Assembly (NCBI RefSeq): GCF_025860405.1
Contig: NZ_CP063785.1
Span: 7,937,390 to 8,001,389, forward strand
Reading direction: 5' to 3'
From: Tolypothrix sp. PCC 7712
Lineage (GTDB): Bacteria > Cyanobacteriota > Cyanobacteriia > Cyanobacteriales > Nostocaceae
DNA: 64,000 nucleotides
Translations under genes and position numbers: made by a program
Notes under the pieces: generated by a model
Told to the model about the DNA's origin: nothing
The model's input: the letters and a program-made list of their open reading frames with translations, nothing else
Database searches by the model: none
In this document: one piece after another, positions 38,640 to 47,485 of the stretch
Layout: each line of letters begins with the position of its first letter
How positions within the stretch are numbered: position 1 is the first letter of the stretch

Positions 38640-39013
38640 AATGAAATCCTAATTTAAAGTTATTGAACCTTAAAGCTTAGATGTATTTGAACATAAACTT
38701 TTTTTCATAACATCGACCATTTGTCTTATGTTTCTTTGCTAAATCTTTATAGGTTTTCTACCTCTATTTAAAGATTGTTGTAATTATTAGTTAAAATGTA
38801 TGTATATATACTTTTTTTTCACTCAAGTTCAAAAACAATCAACATAGCAATTCCAAGAGCAAAATCAATCTCCGTAGCTATGCTGAGACTGTTGATTTTA
38901 TCTATAGCTAAGGATGATGTCTATTAACGTTTGGTTACTAGTAAAAGCCCCCAGTCTTCACCCTGTCAGCCGCAGATACTAGCTTTCATCTTGTTGTACT
39001 TTTACTAGACACT
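38640..39013. other. Divergent spacer upstream of the STAS gene
   Basis: AT-rich DNA between the STAS gene (leftward) and the 65-codon gene (rightward). Apart from the CRP-type site listed separately, no gene or repeat was seen. Confidence 0.5.
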
Positions 39014-39029
39014 TGTGATCTATATCACA
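39014..39029 (+). promoter_or_regulatory. Perfect CRP-type palindrome (TGTGA-N6-TCACA)
   Basis: TGTGATCTATATCACA matches exactly the consensus of cyanobacterial cAMP receptor proteins (SyCRP1, AnCrpA). It is centred about 90 bp before the 65-codon gene. A possible -10 (GATAAT, 39075-39080) with a poor -35 would place the site near -65, typical of class I activation. Binding is inferred from sequence only. Confidence 0.65.
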
Positions 39030-39110
39030 TCGAGTTGGGCATCTGGATCACTTTTTATACCAAACTTTATCTTGGATAATTAACAGCAAATACAAATTGG
39101 CTAAGTCTTT

Positions 39111-39308
39111 ATGAGAACTAGACATGCTATTCGTCAATTGGTAGAAAAAGCCCTTTATATTAAAAAATTAACTCCTGAAATTGAAAATGAAATCAATTCA
39201 GAATTAACTGAAATGGGTTACATATCTGACGTTGATTATGAAGCTTTAGAGTTATTAATGGCAGAGATGGATGCAGGTCGAATTAAATTAGTTCCTAGCT
39301 TAGGTTAG
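39111..39308 (+). CDS. Small acidic protein of unknown function
   Basis: 65 residues, predicted all-helical: a basic N-terminal helix (RTRHAIRQLVEKALYI), a KKLTPEIENEINSELTEMG segment and an amphipathic C-terminal helix. It has no signal peptide or membrane segment. I do not recognise a named family, but the composition and codon use look real, and it resembles small conserved cyanobacterial proteins. The upstream CRP-type site suggests cAMP-dependent expression. Confidence 0.7.
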   Translation: MRTRHAIRQLVEKALYIKKLTPEIENEINSELTEMGYISDVDYEALELLMAEMDAGRIKLVPSLG

Positions 39309-39662
39309 TAACAACAATCGCTGAGAATTGTAGCTTTTGCCTCTATCTAGAGCTATATAAATTGAGAATATTTCCGAGAATTGTAAGACTGTAGCCTTGA
39401 CAAATAGTACAGCTTGGTAAAATTAAAGCTACCTGAACCTAACCTAGGGAAGCGTTAAAGCGCGAATGGTCAGCATATCCACGGCTACGAATTTCTGAAG
39501 CAGCTTGATTTTTTACCTTTTGGTGTTGGTCTGTCACCGCAGCCATACCAACATAATGCCCTGAGCTTGGCGTTATTTTGGCGTGAGTTGGAGATTTCGT
39601 TACCTACTCTGGCGTAAACTGTGCTAGTGAGCATCAAAAATTTGCATTAGTAGTAAGTCGCC
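39309..39662. other. Gap of 354 bp
   Basis: Non-coding spacer upstream of dapL. A 10-bp word GAGAATTGTA occurs twice (near 39321 and 39377). No ORF, terminator or RNA gene was recognised. Confidence 0.5.
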
Positions 39663-40838
39663 ATGCAGTTCGCTAAACGCCTAGAAAAAATTCCTCCCTA
39701 CCTGTTCGCTGAAATTAACCGCAAACGGCATGAACTTGAAGCTAAGGGAGTTGATATCATCAATTTGGCGATCGGCGATCCAGATAAACCAACTCCGGCT
39801 CATATTCTCCAGGCAATGCATGAGGCGATAGATGACGCTGCTACTCACAACTATCCACCCTATCAAGGTACTCAAGAATTTCGGGAAGCCGCCGCTAAAT
39901 GGATGGAACGTCGGTTTGGTGTGGCCGATTTAAATCCAAATACAGAGGTTGTCTGTTCGATTGGTTCTAAAGAAGCGATTCATAACACCTTTTTAGCTTT
40001 TGTCGAAACAGGAGACTATACCCTCATACCCGATCCTGGTTACCCAGTGTACCGAACTGCAACATTATTTGCTGGTGGTGAGCCTTATACAATGCCTCTG
40101 AAGGCAGAAAATAAATTTTTGCCTGACTTGAATATGATTCCAGAGGAAATTGCCCATAAAACGAAACTTTTATGGATTAATTATCCTAATAATCCGACGG
40201 GGGCAATAGCAACACTAGATTTTTTTGCAGAATTAGTAGCTTTCTGTAAGCAGTATGATATTTTGCTCTGCCATGACAACGCTTACTCAGAAATGGCATA
40301 CGATGGCTACAAACCCCCCAGTGTGCTAGAGGTTCCAGGTGCCAAGGATGTAGCAATTGAGTTTCACAGTCTGTCTAAGTCCTACAACATGACAGGCTGG
40401 CGGATTGGTTTTGCGGTTGGGAATCCGATTGGGATTAAAGGCTTAACCCAGGTGAAAAGCAACGTCGATTCTGGGGTATTTAAGGCAATTCAACAAAGTG
40501 CGATCGCAGCCTATTCTACCAATGAAGCAGAATTACAATCTCTCATCTGCGTTTACCAAAATCGTCGAGACATTATTGTCACAGGGTTGCAATCTCTAGG
40601 CTGGCCAATTCAGCCTCCACAAGCTACTCTTTACGTTTGGGTTCCAGTTCCCCCAGGATATACATCCACAGAGTTTGTTACCCTGTTACTTGACAAATGC
40701 GGCATTCTTGTGCCTCCAGGTAATGGTTATGGCACATCTGGAGAAGGCTTTTTCCGGATTGCCTTAACCATAACGGATGAGCGAATGCATGAAGCAATTC
40801 AACGCCTAAAAGATGCTGGGATTAGATATGAGGCATAA
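39663..40838 (+). CDS. dapL: LL-diaminopimelate aminotransferase-like (class I/II PLP enzyme)
   Basis: 391 residues. The N-terminal block YLFAEINRKRHELEAKG, NLAIGDPD and YPPYQGTQEFREA match DapL. The PLP-binding Lys is K239 in HSLSKSYNMTGWR; NYPNNPTGA holds the cofactor-binding Asn and RIALT near the C-terminus the substrate carboxylate Arg. DapL makes LL-diaminopimelate from tetrahydrodipicolinate and glutamate, bypassing the succinylase route to lysine and peptidoglycan. Cyanobacteria often have two paralogues; a related aminotransferase specificity cannot be excluded. Confidence 0.85.
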   Translation: MQFAKRLEKIPPYLFAEINRKRHELEAKGVDIINLAIGDPDKPTPAHILQAMHEAIDDAATHNYPPYQGTQEFREAAAKWMERRFGVADLNPNTEVVCSIGSKEAIHNTFLAFVETGDYTLIPDPGYPVYRTATLFAGGEPYTMPLKAENKFLPDLNMIPEEIAHKTKLLWINYPNNPTGAIATLDFFAELVAFCKQYDILLCHDNAYSEMAYDGYKPPSVLEVPGAKDVAIEFHSLSKSYNMTGWRIGFAVGNPIGIKGLTQVKSNVDSGVFKAIQQSAIAAYSTNEAELQSLICVYQNRRDIIVTGLQSLGWPIQPPQATLYVWVPVPPGYTSTEFVTLLLDKCGILVPPGNGYGTSGEGFFRIALTITDERMHEAIQRLKDAGIRYEA

Positions 40839-40839
40839 G

Positions 40840-40922
40840 GGCATTGGGCATTGGGCATTGGGCATTGGTAATGGGTAATTGGTAATGGAACTTTTGAGTT
40901 TCTCCCCTACTCCCTCATCCCC
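40840..40922. repeat. STRR array
   Basis: At least four GGCATTG units, then GTAATGG/GTAATTG units and a CCCCTACTCCCTCATCCCC stretch, between the convergent dapL and hypothetical genes. Confidence 0.85.
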
Positions 40923-41270
40923 CTAGCCCCTAACCCCTTCCTGCCAAACTAAGTGAATAAACTGATGCAGTTGCTGCTTGGCTAGTGCGTCAGGTTCTGT
41001 TTTGGGTTCTTTCGCTAAAACCTGACTTAATACTGTAATGACTTCTGTGTCTAAGGCCGGTTGAAATAAATTTACAGGCCATAGCAAATCGGATGCATCT
41101 CGTAAGTCAGTGATTTGGGGCGGTTCTGTAAAAAAATCGACCAGCACTAAAGGACGTACCCAGCACAACTGGCGCGAAACCACGACTTGAATGACTTCTG
41201 CATATAAATTCTTGTCGCCATGTTTTAACGAAACAATTTGTCCTGATTGAAATTCCAGGCTTATCTCCAT
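40923..41270 (-). CDS. Conserved-looking cyanobacterial protein of unknown function
   Basis: 115 residues from the ATG at 41270 (an in-frame TTG at 41276 is less likely). It begins with a beta-rich segment (LEFQSGQIVSLKHG, YAEVIQVVVSRQLCWVRPL) that resembles a small SH3-like barrel, followed by an acidic helical C-terminus ending near a HQFIHLVWQEG motif. No signal or membrane segment. I do not recognise a named family. It is divergent from clpS. Confidence 0.75.
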   Translation of the reverse strand: MEISLEFQSGQIVSLKHGDKNLYAEVIQVVVSRQLCWVRPLVLVDFFTEPPQITDLRDASDLLWPVNLFQPALDTEVITVLSQVLAKEPKTEPDALAKQQLHQFIHLVWQEGVRG

Positions 41271-41504
41271 AATCAAGCAGCTTCAAGCAGCAGGAATAAT
41301 ATTGTAGTTTTCTTCATGGTAAAACTGAGATGGCGCTACAGCTGCAACCTGAAGGTAATACCATGACAGCTACAATTTTTTAGACCTCGATTTCGCAATC
41401 AAACTCAGTCTGAATATAAATGTTATAAAATAGGTGAATAACTGTTAAGCGATCGCAAGACAGATACTCTGTTGTAGTAAATCAACCAAGAAAGAGCAAG
41501 AGCC

Positions 41505-41786
41505 GTGTCAGTCGAAACCATTGAGAAGCGTTCCACAACCCGCAAGCTCGCGCCTCAGTATCGCGTTTTGCTCCATAATGACGACTACAACTCTATGGAG
41601 TACGTGGTACAGGTACTAATGACCACAGTGCCGAGCATCACCCAGCCCCAGGCTATTAGCATTATGATGGAAGCCCATACTAACGGGCTAGCTTTAGTGA
41701 TTACTTGCGCTCAGGAACATGCTGAGTTCTACTGTGAAACTTTGAAAAGTCACGGTTTGAGTAGCACTATTGAACCTGATGAATAA
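41505..41786 (+). CDS. clpS: ATP-dependent Clp protease adaptor ClpS
   Basis: 93 residues. YRVLLHNDDYNSMEYVVQVL holds the N-D-D/E substrate-binding motif and AHTNGLALV the conserved turn of ClpS. It binds ClpC/ClpA and delivers N-degron substrates. Start is GTG at 41505. Cyanobacteria can carry two ClpS paralogues; this one has the canonical NDD motif. Confidence 0.95.
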   Translation: MSVETIEKRSTTRKLAPQYRVLLHNDDYNSMEYVVQVLMTTVPSITQPQAISIMMEAHTNGLALVITCAQEHAEFYCETLKSHGLSSTIEPDE

Positions 41787-41850
41787 TCATACGTCATCAA
41801 TTATGAGTCTCAATTTAAAATGTTGACTTGTAACTGTTGACTGTTTTTAC

Positions 41851-42702
41851 ATGAAAATTAACCTGCTCGATTTAGCTCAACGCCCTGCCCCTATAAGGCT
41901 GGGTTGTTTTATTTTGGCTTTGTTATTGCTATGGTTGCCTGTTGCTGCACCAATATACTTACTAGTGGATGATTCTAATTTAGAAAGTATATTAACAATG
42001 GTACTGCTATATGTAGAATTTATTTTGCTACTGCGGTTATGGGGTAAGTATGTTGATCAAGAACCTCAAATACTACGGCATTATGGCTTAGAAATTTCTC
42101 GTCAGAACGGTGTAGATTGGCTGCGTGGTTTGGCGATTGGATTAATTACTGTATTGATAGTATTTGGATTGCAAGGTGCTTTTGGTTGGTTAGTGTGGCA
42201 ACAACCGCAAGTTTTTTTATTAAAAATTGTTTTAGAAGGTTTAATTGTTGGTTTCGCTGTAGGTTTTGCTGAGGAATTATTATTCCGAGGTTGGTTGTTG
42301 AATGAATTGGAACGTAATTACAACCCAAATATTTCTTTATGGATAGATGCAATTGTATTTGCTGGATTACACTTTATTAAGCCTTTAGCAGCAATTATTC
42401 ATACACTGCCGCAATTTCCAGCTTTAGTATTATTAGGATTAACGCAGGTATGGGGCAAGCGCTGGCGTAGAGGCAGACTTGGTTTACCAATTGGGTTACA
42501 TGGTGGTTTAGTTTGGGGCTATTACATTATTAATATTGGGAGATTAATCAAATATTCTGGGCAAGTTCCTGATTGGGTTACAGGTGTGAATAATAATCCT
42601 TTACAAGGTGCAATGGGTGTTTTATTTATGACTATATTAGCTTTGTGGATGCGAGGAAAAACCACAAATTTGCTTTCACCAAATAGTGTGAACACTAGAT
42701 AG
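41851..42702 (+). CDS. CPBP family intramembrane metalloprotease
   Basis: 283 residues with about seven hydrophobic segments. AEELLFRGW (140-148; E141, E142, R146), VFAGLHF (H174) and LPIGLHGGLVWG (His near 217) are the three motifs of the CPBP/Abi (CAAX protease, bacteriocin-processing) family. The function in cyanobacteria is unknown; roles in membrane protein or peptide processing are inferred. It is 64 bp downstream of clpS, and its 3' end overlaps the broken vapC gene on the other strand by 27 bp. Confidence 0.9.
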   Translation: MKINLLDLAQRPAPIRLGCFILALLLLWLPVAAPIYLLVDDSNLESILTMVLLYVEFILLLRLWGKYVDQEPQILRHYGLEISRQNGVDWLRGLAIGLITVLIVFGLQGAFGWLVWQQPQVFLLKIVLEGLIVGFAVGFAEELLFRGWLLNELERNYNPNISLWIDAIVFAGLHFIKPLAAIIHTLPQFPALVLLGLTQVWGKRWRRGRLGLPIGLHGGLVWGYYIINIGRLIKYSGQVPDWVTGVNNNPLQGAMGVLFMTILALWMRGKTTNLLSPNSVNTR

Positions 42703-43078
42703 TTGAATCTTGCTGTCCCTACTAATCACAGGAACTCCGAGATATAAGGCTGTAGCTGCAATAATGCGATCTGGTAAATCTGGTACTTGTGTGCTATTAA
42801 CTAAACATAAAGCTTGAGCAATATGACGATCAAAAGGAACTTCAACTAATACAGCATTCCTTGCATCAACAGCTGCAAGCCAACGTTCCCAACGTTAGTG
42901 CAGAAATGCGTCCTTTCTCGCTTAAATAAACAATCTCGGCTAAGGTAATCGAAGCAAATGCAATTTGATCGCCATCAGATACTATTTGCTCGATCATATC
43001 TTTTGCTGTTGTCGATAGCCGGGAATCGCCAAAAATGTACCAAATGACTGTATGGGTATCAGCTACAGCACGCAGCAT
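42676..43078 (-). pseudogene. vapC: VapC-family PIN toxin, frameshifted
   Basis: Reading from ATG 43078 gives MLRAVADTHTVIWYIFGD and TLAEIVYLSEKGRISALT, then runs out of frame. Removing one T of the TT at 42891-42892 restores TWERWLAAVDARNAVLV and continues to VPDLPDRIIAATALYLG and ISRDSKIQLSSVHTIW, ending at a TGA at 42676-42678: a complete 133-residue PIN domain with all the expected acidic metal residues. As sequenced, translation stops at 42866. PIN toxins are RNases. The ATG overlaps the antitoxin stop (TAATG), so the two are translationally coupled. A sequencing error or recent inactivation are both possible. Confidence 0.88.
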
Positions 43079-43308
43079 TAAATATCCTCCCGTGGGAAGT
43101 TGATCCATTCCTCGCTACGGGATTCATCAATTTCCTCTGTGCTGGGGGCTGAACCTAAATCAGCACACAAACCCCACAATGATTTGCGCGGAATGGGCAC
43201 TCCATACATTAATTCGCGTTCTAAATCAGGGGTAATTTCCTGAATTAATCGCAACTTGTCCACACTAGAAAGTTGCTTTGCTAGCTTAATTACATCATTT
43301 AGGCTCAC
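43078..43308 (-). CDS. VapB-like antitoxin of the PIN module
   Basis: 76 residues, GTG start at 43308. N-terminal helical segment (NDVIKLAKQLSSVDKLRLIQEI) and an acidic C-terminus ending EEWINFPREDI, a pattern I know from small proteins encoded before PIN toxins in Nostocales; RKSLWGLCADLG is the probable toxin-binding part. It should neutralise the VapC-like toxin and autoregulate. It overlaps the toxin start codon by one base. It is intact although the toxin is broken. Confidence 0.8.
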   Translation of the reverse strand: MSLNDVIKLAKQLSSVDKLRLIQEITPDLERELMYGVPIPRKSLWGLCADLGSAPSTEEIDESRSEEWINFPREDI

Positions 43309-43358
43309 AACTTTTCACCTGCTTCACCTGAGAAAATTCTCACAATGCTTAAGTCTGA

Positions 43359-43994
43359 TTAAACTCTCTCCACAACTGTTCCTACTACGCAAGCCCTATC
43401 TAAATTCACACCGTTTAAATTCGCACCTTCTAACTCAGCACATAATAAATTTGCGCCAGTAAAATTAGCTCCAGCTAAGTTCGCTCCACGCAAATCGGCT
43501 TCTTCGAGATTGGCTTCGCTTAACAACGCCCCTTGCAAATCAGCACGGGTTAAGTCTGCACCTTTGAGATTTGCTCCTGTGAGGTTAGCACCGCGCAAGT
43601 CAGCACTGCGTAAATCAACGCCTTGTAAATTGACGTTCATCAAATTAGCGCCACTCAAAAAAGCACCTGTCAATGACACATCACTGAGTGTCGCACCCAT
43701 AAAGTTAGCACCGCGCAAATTGCTACCACGCAAGTCAGCACCAGTTAAATCTGCTTGCATCAAATTTGCTCCCATGAGGTTTGCCCGTAAGTCGGTGGCT
43801 TGGAGGTTGGCTCCCATCAAATTTGCGCCTTCTAAATGTCCACCTTCAAATTTGGAACCAGTGAAATTGGCACCTACAAGGGTAGCACCTGCAAGATTGA
43901 TGCGGCTTAAATCAAGTTGAGAGAGTTCCTCGTCTTCTAAATTTGCTCCTGGGAGTTGTTTAAGAGTTCCTAATTTAATAGCTTCAATATTCAT
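43359..43994 (-). CDS. Pentapeptide-repeat protein
   Basis: 211 residues, of which about 25-205 are about 35 pentapeptides of A(D/N)LxG type (for example ANLMGANLQATDLRANLMGA), expected to form a right-handed quadrilateral beta-helix. No signal peptide or extra domain is fused. Functions range from gyrase mimicry to unknown. The start ATG overlaps the stop of the upstream DICT gene (ATGA), so both are coupled in one transcript. A long ORF on the opposite strand is a shadow of the repeat. Confidence 0.93.
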   Translation of the reverse strand: MNIEAIKLGTLKQLPGANLEDEELSQLDLSRINLAGATLVGANFTGSKFEGGHLEGANLMGANLQATDLRANLMGANLMQADLTGADLRGSNLRGANFMGATLSDVSLTGAFLSGANLMNVNLQGVDLRSADLRGANLTGANLKGADLTRADLQGALLSEANLEEADLRGANLAGANFTGANLLCAELEGANLNGVNLDRACVVGTVVERV

Positions 43995-45385
43995 TGTGGG
44001 TAACTACCAATCTCCTCACTACTCTTACTGTGACTATCCCAACGGGAATCAATTAGCCACATTCCGGCACTGACTTTGGTTTCTATTAAAGGTAAGTCTA
44101 ATCCTTGTTGCAAACCCATGACTAACAAAGCTAGGGTATCTACAAGTTTAGGGTCAAAGCGGGTTGATTGTTGTTTGCACTCATCTAAAGCTTGAGTAAA
44201 AATTTCCTCTCGGCTGATTTGGGGAGATTTTTTCTGATTGACTCGCCATTGAAAGTCTGCAACTAAGGCTAAAATGCGTGATTCTAGGGGAATTTCATCT
44301 CCAGCTAAACCGGCTGGCTCTCCTGAACCATCCCACCACTCAGTTTGATGAGTAATAATTTGAGCAACTGCTCGTAACCTGGGCATGGTTCGCAATACTT
44401 GTGCGCCGGGTACTAGGGGACAGCTTAAGGGACGATTGGAGTCTTCTTCGTGGTAACGTCTAGAGCTACCTGGCACCAGAACGCTTTCGGCTTTTTGTAA
44501 AGGATCTATGCGGTGCAACAAAGCGGCTAGGCGCAATCTTTTAATTTGCCATGCAGGGAGATTTAATAATTGCCCTACTGTTTCGGACAGGGCTACGACT
44601 TCCGCCGCAGCCATTGGGTTATTAATATCTGCCAAATCTATTAATTGTGCCATCCGCAAGAATGCTTGGATTTCATTAGAAACCAAGTTGTTGTCTAGTA
44701 CTTGCTGACGTAGCGCTGTGGGAACGGGTAAATTTTCCTGCCCAGTCTGGAGGTAATCAACGACAAGGGAAACAACTGCACTCAAATCTTCTGGTGTCAC
44801 TAAACTAGGCTTAATGGCATCTTTATAGGCAGTTAATTTGTCTGCTAGTTCTGGGTTTAATGGTTTAATATGAGCGATCGCTAATTCTGCTGTCTCTCTG
44901 ACTAACTCTGGCTCAAATGTCCATAAGCCATAAAATTTACGCTCTAAGTCTGATGCGGGTAGCCCACCACTGCCATAATCAGCTTCTGATAATTCTTGAC
45001 AAATTACCATTGCTGTGTAATTAGGCGAGAGAATAATTAAGTGCCACTCTTGAGCTACAGGGTCGGTGGGATCTAAAGCTACTAAGTCTACATTCGGTAG
45101 TTTGCTGGTAGAATGTTCCGCAAAACCAGCATCGGAGGCAGCCATAATCACAATTTGGCCGCTTTTTTGAGCGATGTCTGCGTATCTTTCTGCTTCTTGG
45201 AGATACCATTTACCTCGTTGGAAGGCAGTAATCACTAAGGGCTGACCATCATCTTTGAGAATATGGTCTTCCAAGGCATGACACAAGGCAACTAGGGTAT
45301 TTTTGTAATACACTCCGAAGCGAATTGGTCTAACACTACGGCGATGATTACTTTCTAATTGTTGGAGTATGGAGCCTTCTAACAT
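43991..45385 (-). CDS. DICT sensory domain protein with degenerate HD-GYP domain
   Basis: 464 residues. Residues about 15-180 match the DICT domain found with diguanylate cyclases and two-component systems (FGVYYKNTLVALCHALED at the start). Residues about 235-430 resemble an HD-GYP phosphodiesterase, but the HD pair is replaced by H291-R292 (LLHRIDP) and GYP by G355-E356-P357 in WDGSGEPAGL. Loss of HD and GYP residues predicts no cyclic-di-GMP hydrolysis, so it is probably a sensor or binding protein. Coupled by a 4-bp overlap to the pentapeptide-repeat gene. Confidence 0.82.
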   Translation of the reverse strand: MLEGSILQQLESNHRRSVRPIRFGVYYKNTLVALCHALEDHILKDDGQPLVITAFQRGKWYLQEAERYADIAQKSGQIVIMAASDAGFAEHSTSKLPNVDLVALDPTDPVAQEWHLIILSPNYTAMVICQELSEADYGSGGLPASDLERKFYGLWTFEPELVRETAELAIAHIKPLNPELADKLTAYKDAIKPSLVTPEDLSAVVSLVVDYLQTGQENLPVPTALRQQVLDNNLVSNEIQAFLRMAQLIDLADINNPMAAAEVVALSETVGQLLNLPAWQIKRLRLAALLHRIDPLQKAESVLVPGSSRRYHEEDSNRPLSCPLVPGAQVLRTMPRLRAVAQIITHQTEWWDGSGEPAGLAGDEIPLESRILALVADFQWRVNQKKSPQISREEIFTQALDECKQQSTRFDPKLVDTLALLVMGLQQGLDLPLIETKVSAGMWLIDSRWDSHSKSSEEIGSYPQ

Positions 45386-45540
45386 GGGGTTTGTTTAAAT
45401 CAACCGCGAAGGTGGGCGTAAGATAAAAAATTTTAATTTTGTCTATAACTTTTTCAGTTTACTTTTTGCTGTATGAATTACGCTACAGACCAAAAGTCTG
45501 AATATTTATACAAAAGTTAGCTTACGTAAATTGGGAATGG

Positions 45541-45630
45541 TGAGACAGCGCTGCGGGAGGGTTTCCCTCCGCAGGCGACTGCGAACCCGAAGGGGGCATG
45601 GGGCATTGGGAATGGGGCATGGGAAAGATA
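45541..45630. repeat. Dispersed repeat copy A and GGCATTG STRR
   Basis: A GC-rich block with an imperfect hairpin CTGCGGGAGGG-TTT-CCCTCCGCAG (45551-45574) and GAACCCGAAGGG (45583-45594). The same GGGTTTCCC...GAACCCGAAGGG order recurs at 50170-50207. GGCATGG/GGCATTG units follow (to about 45625). The rest of the gap 45386-45714 is AT-rich and empty. Confidence 0.7.
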
Positions 45631-45714
45631 GATTTTCTTATTTGGTTGTGGGTTGATTTTGAAGATGCGAGTCTCAAATTTGGAGTAGGCAAAAAGCCTA
45701 CCCCAGATGCTTAA

Positions 45715-47304
45715 TTAAACACCTACTAATTGTTTGTCGTTTTTCTCCATTGGCGCAGATAGTGCTGCTTCTAAATCAGCACAACCCAATTTCTCTTCCA
45801 AGATTTTCATAACTTCACGTCCAAAATCGTTGGGGTTTTGTTGCCAAGCTTGCAAGCAGACTTCACCAAAAAATGAACCCAAGGGTTCTGGATTCCACAG
45901 GAGTTTTTTGGCTGTCCACGGCATTAAGCTCATAGGATTATACCCAGGTTTGAGAATACCTTGTTTAAAGGCATATTCTTCTAAATGGGTGTGAGGTTGT
46001 AGTCCAATAAAGAAAATGGCTGGTTCAACTTTATCTGCGCCAAAAATGCGTTCGAGTTCACGGTGATAGGCGATGGTTTGGCGGATGGTTTCGGGACGTT
46101 CGTCAATAACGTTAAAGGAGTAGTTGACGGAAACTAAGTCATTGAAACCAGCAGCTTTTAAATCGCGACAGTTTTGCAAGACAGTACGCAGGTTGTACCC
46201 CATCCGCATTTTCCGCACGAGTTCTTGAGAACCACTGGTAATTCCAATTTCAAAGTAATTCATCCCAGTTTTCGCCATCAATTCGCACAATTCGGGTGTG
46301 AGATTGTCGGCTCTGATGTATGCTGCCCAATGGATATCTGTCATCCCAGAATCGACGATTTTTTGTAACAGTTCTGCTGCATCATCGATAAATTTTCTGG
46401 CGGGGATGAATTGGGCATCGGTAAACCAGAAGTTGCGAATACCGCGATCGTATAATTGACGTATCTCGGCTACTACTTCATCGGCTGGGTTAATGCGTAC
46501 CTGTTTGCCTTCAACTACGGTGTAGACGCAATAACAGCAGTTATGAGGACATCCGCGTTTGGTTTGGACACCAATATAAAAGTCTTGCCCTTGGAGATAA
46601 TAGTTAAATTCTGGCCAGATGGTTTCGATATAGTCGTAGTTACAAGCAGTCTTTTCTAGCGGTGTGGGTTGTTCGTGAATTAAGCGCTGTCTTGGTTGCG
46701 CTTCTCCGACTACATAGCAGCGTTCATCACGAAACTCTTTACCACTTAAAAATTTAGTTAAGAGGGTTTCTCCTTCACCTACAGAGATAATTGTGCCTGC
46801 AGGTAAGCTTTTACCCAACTGTTCGTAAAATACGCTAACTGCACCACCACCAACAACTGCACGCGCAGTTTTCGCATACCTCTGGGCGCGTTTTAAGCCA
46901 CGTTTAATTAATCCCAGATTGCGCCATAACTCTACGTAGTAAGCAATGAAAATTCGCAAGCCACCCAAAGCCCCGCGTAATTTTATCAGCGGATTCTTCG
47001 CGTAGTAGAATTCAAAAGCGTTTTGTAACGGGTTGCCACCACGACCGCCCACTGGGGCATATATTTGGATATCTCGCCAAGAAAATACTAGCAGTGTAGG
47101 CTTAAATTCATCGATACAGCGCTCTAAGGCTTGAGCATAGTCTAAAGGTGGTACGCATCCCAAATCAAAGATACGCTGCTCAATATTAGAAAACTGTTTG
47201 TGGACATGATCGCTAAGGTAGACAACCCCAATGGGAAAGATGGGGTTACAGGGAAGGCGAACGTAAAGAATTCGATTTTCCATTGTGCTTGCGTTAACTG
47301 CCAT
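45715..47304 (-). CDS. B12-binding-type radical SAM protein
   Basis: About 529 residues from ATG 47304; the frame opens at 47403, but conserved-looking sequence begins at MENRILYVRLPCNPIFP (47283), so 47304 or 47283 are the likely starts. An N-terminal B12-binding-like region (LLVFSWRDIQIYAPVGGRG), then a radical SAM core with C252, C256, C259 in KRGCPHNCCYC, and a C-terminal helical region. It resembles the BchE/Elp3-like group. From memory, cyanobacterial members carry the name photosystem II high light acclimation radical SAM protein; I cannot verify that here. Reaction unknown. Confidence 0.82.
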   Translation of the reverse strand: MAVNASTMENRILYVRLPCNPIFPIGVVYLSDHVHKQFSNIEQRIFDLGCVPPLDYAQALERCIDEFKPTLLVFSWRDIQIYAPVGGRGGNPLQNAFEFYYAKNPLIKLRGALGGLRIFIAYYVELWRNLGLIKRGLKRAQRYAKTARAVVGGGAVSVFYEQLGKSLPAGTIISVGEGETLLTKFLSGKEFRDERCYVVGEAQPRQRLIHEQPTPLEKTACNYDYIETIWPEFNYYLQGQDFYIGVQTKRGCPHNCCYCVYTVVEGKQVRINPADEVVAEIRQLYDRGIRNFWFTDAQFIPARKFIDDAAELLQKIVDSGMTDIHWAAYIRADNLTPELCELMAKTGMNYFEIGITSGSQELVRKMRMGYNLRTVLQNCRDLKAAGFNDLVSVNYSFNVIDERPETIRQTIAYHRELERIFGADKVEPAIFFIGLQPHTHLEEYAFKQGILKPGYNPMSLMPWTAKKLLWNPEPLGSFFGEVCLQAWQQNPNDFGREVMKILEEKLGCADLEAALSAPMEKNDKQLVGV

Positions 47305-47432
47305 CTTGCCGTTTCTGTGGGGAAAGTGAGTGAAAAAACATCCAGTTGTTAACTGTATGTATTGATTTAGGCTGCTTGATTTGAGCGCGATCGCACTTAA
47401 CATTTAAGCTATGTCTCGCTCAAAGCGAATTC

Positions 47433-47485
47433 CCTACTGGTAACTTTTGAAATAGCAAAAATTGCTCGGCATACCAGTAGGTATG
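47433..47485. promoter_or_regulatory. Inverted repeats upstream of the radical SAM gene
   Basis: CCTACTGGTA (47433-47442) and its exact complement TACCAGTAGG (47472-47481), spacer 29 nt; the right arm also sits in its own small palindrome CATACC-AGTA-GGTATG (47470-47485). It is about 130 bp before the gene start and could be an operator or leader hairpin. The remainder of 47305-47905 is AT-rich and empty. Confidence 0.5.

Noticed and set aside
43510..43920. 136-codon ORF antisense to the pentapeptide-repeat gene
   Set aside because: Low-complexity (APxKSA repeats) mirror image of the A(D/N)LxG repeat on the coding strand; no start signals.
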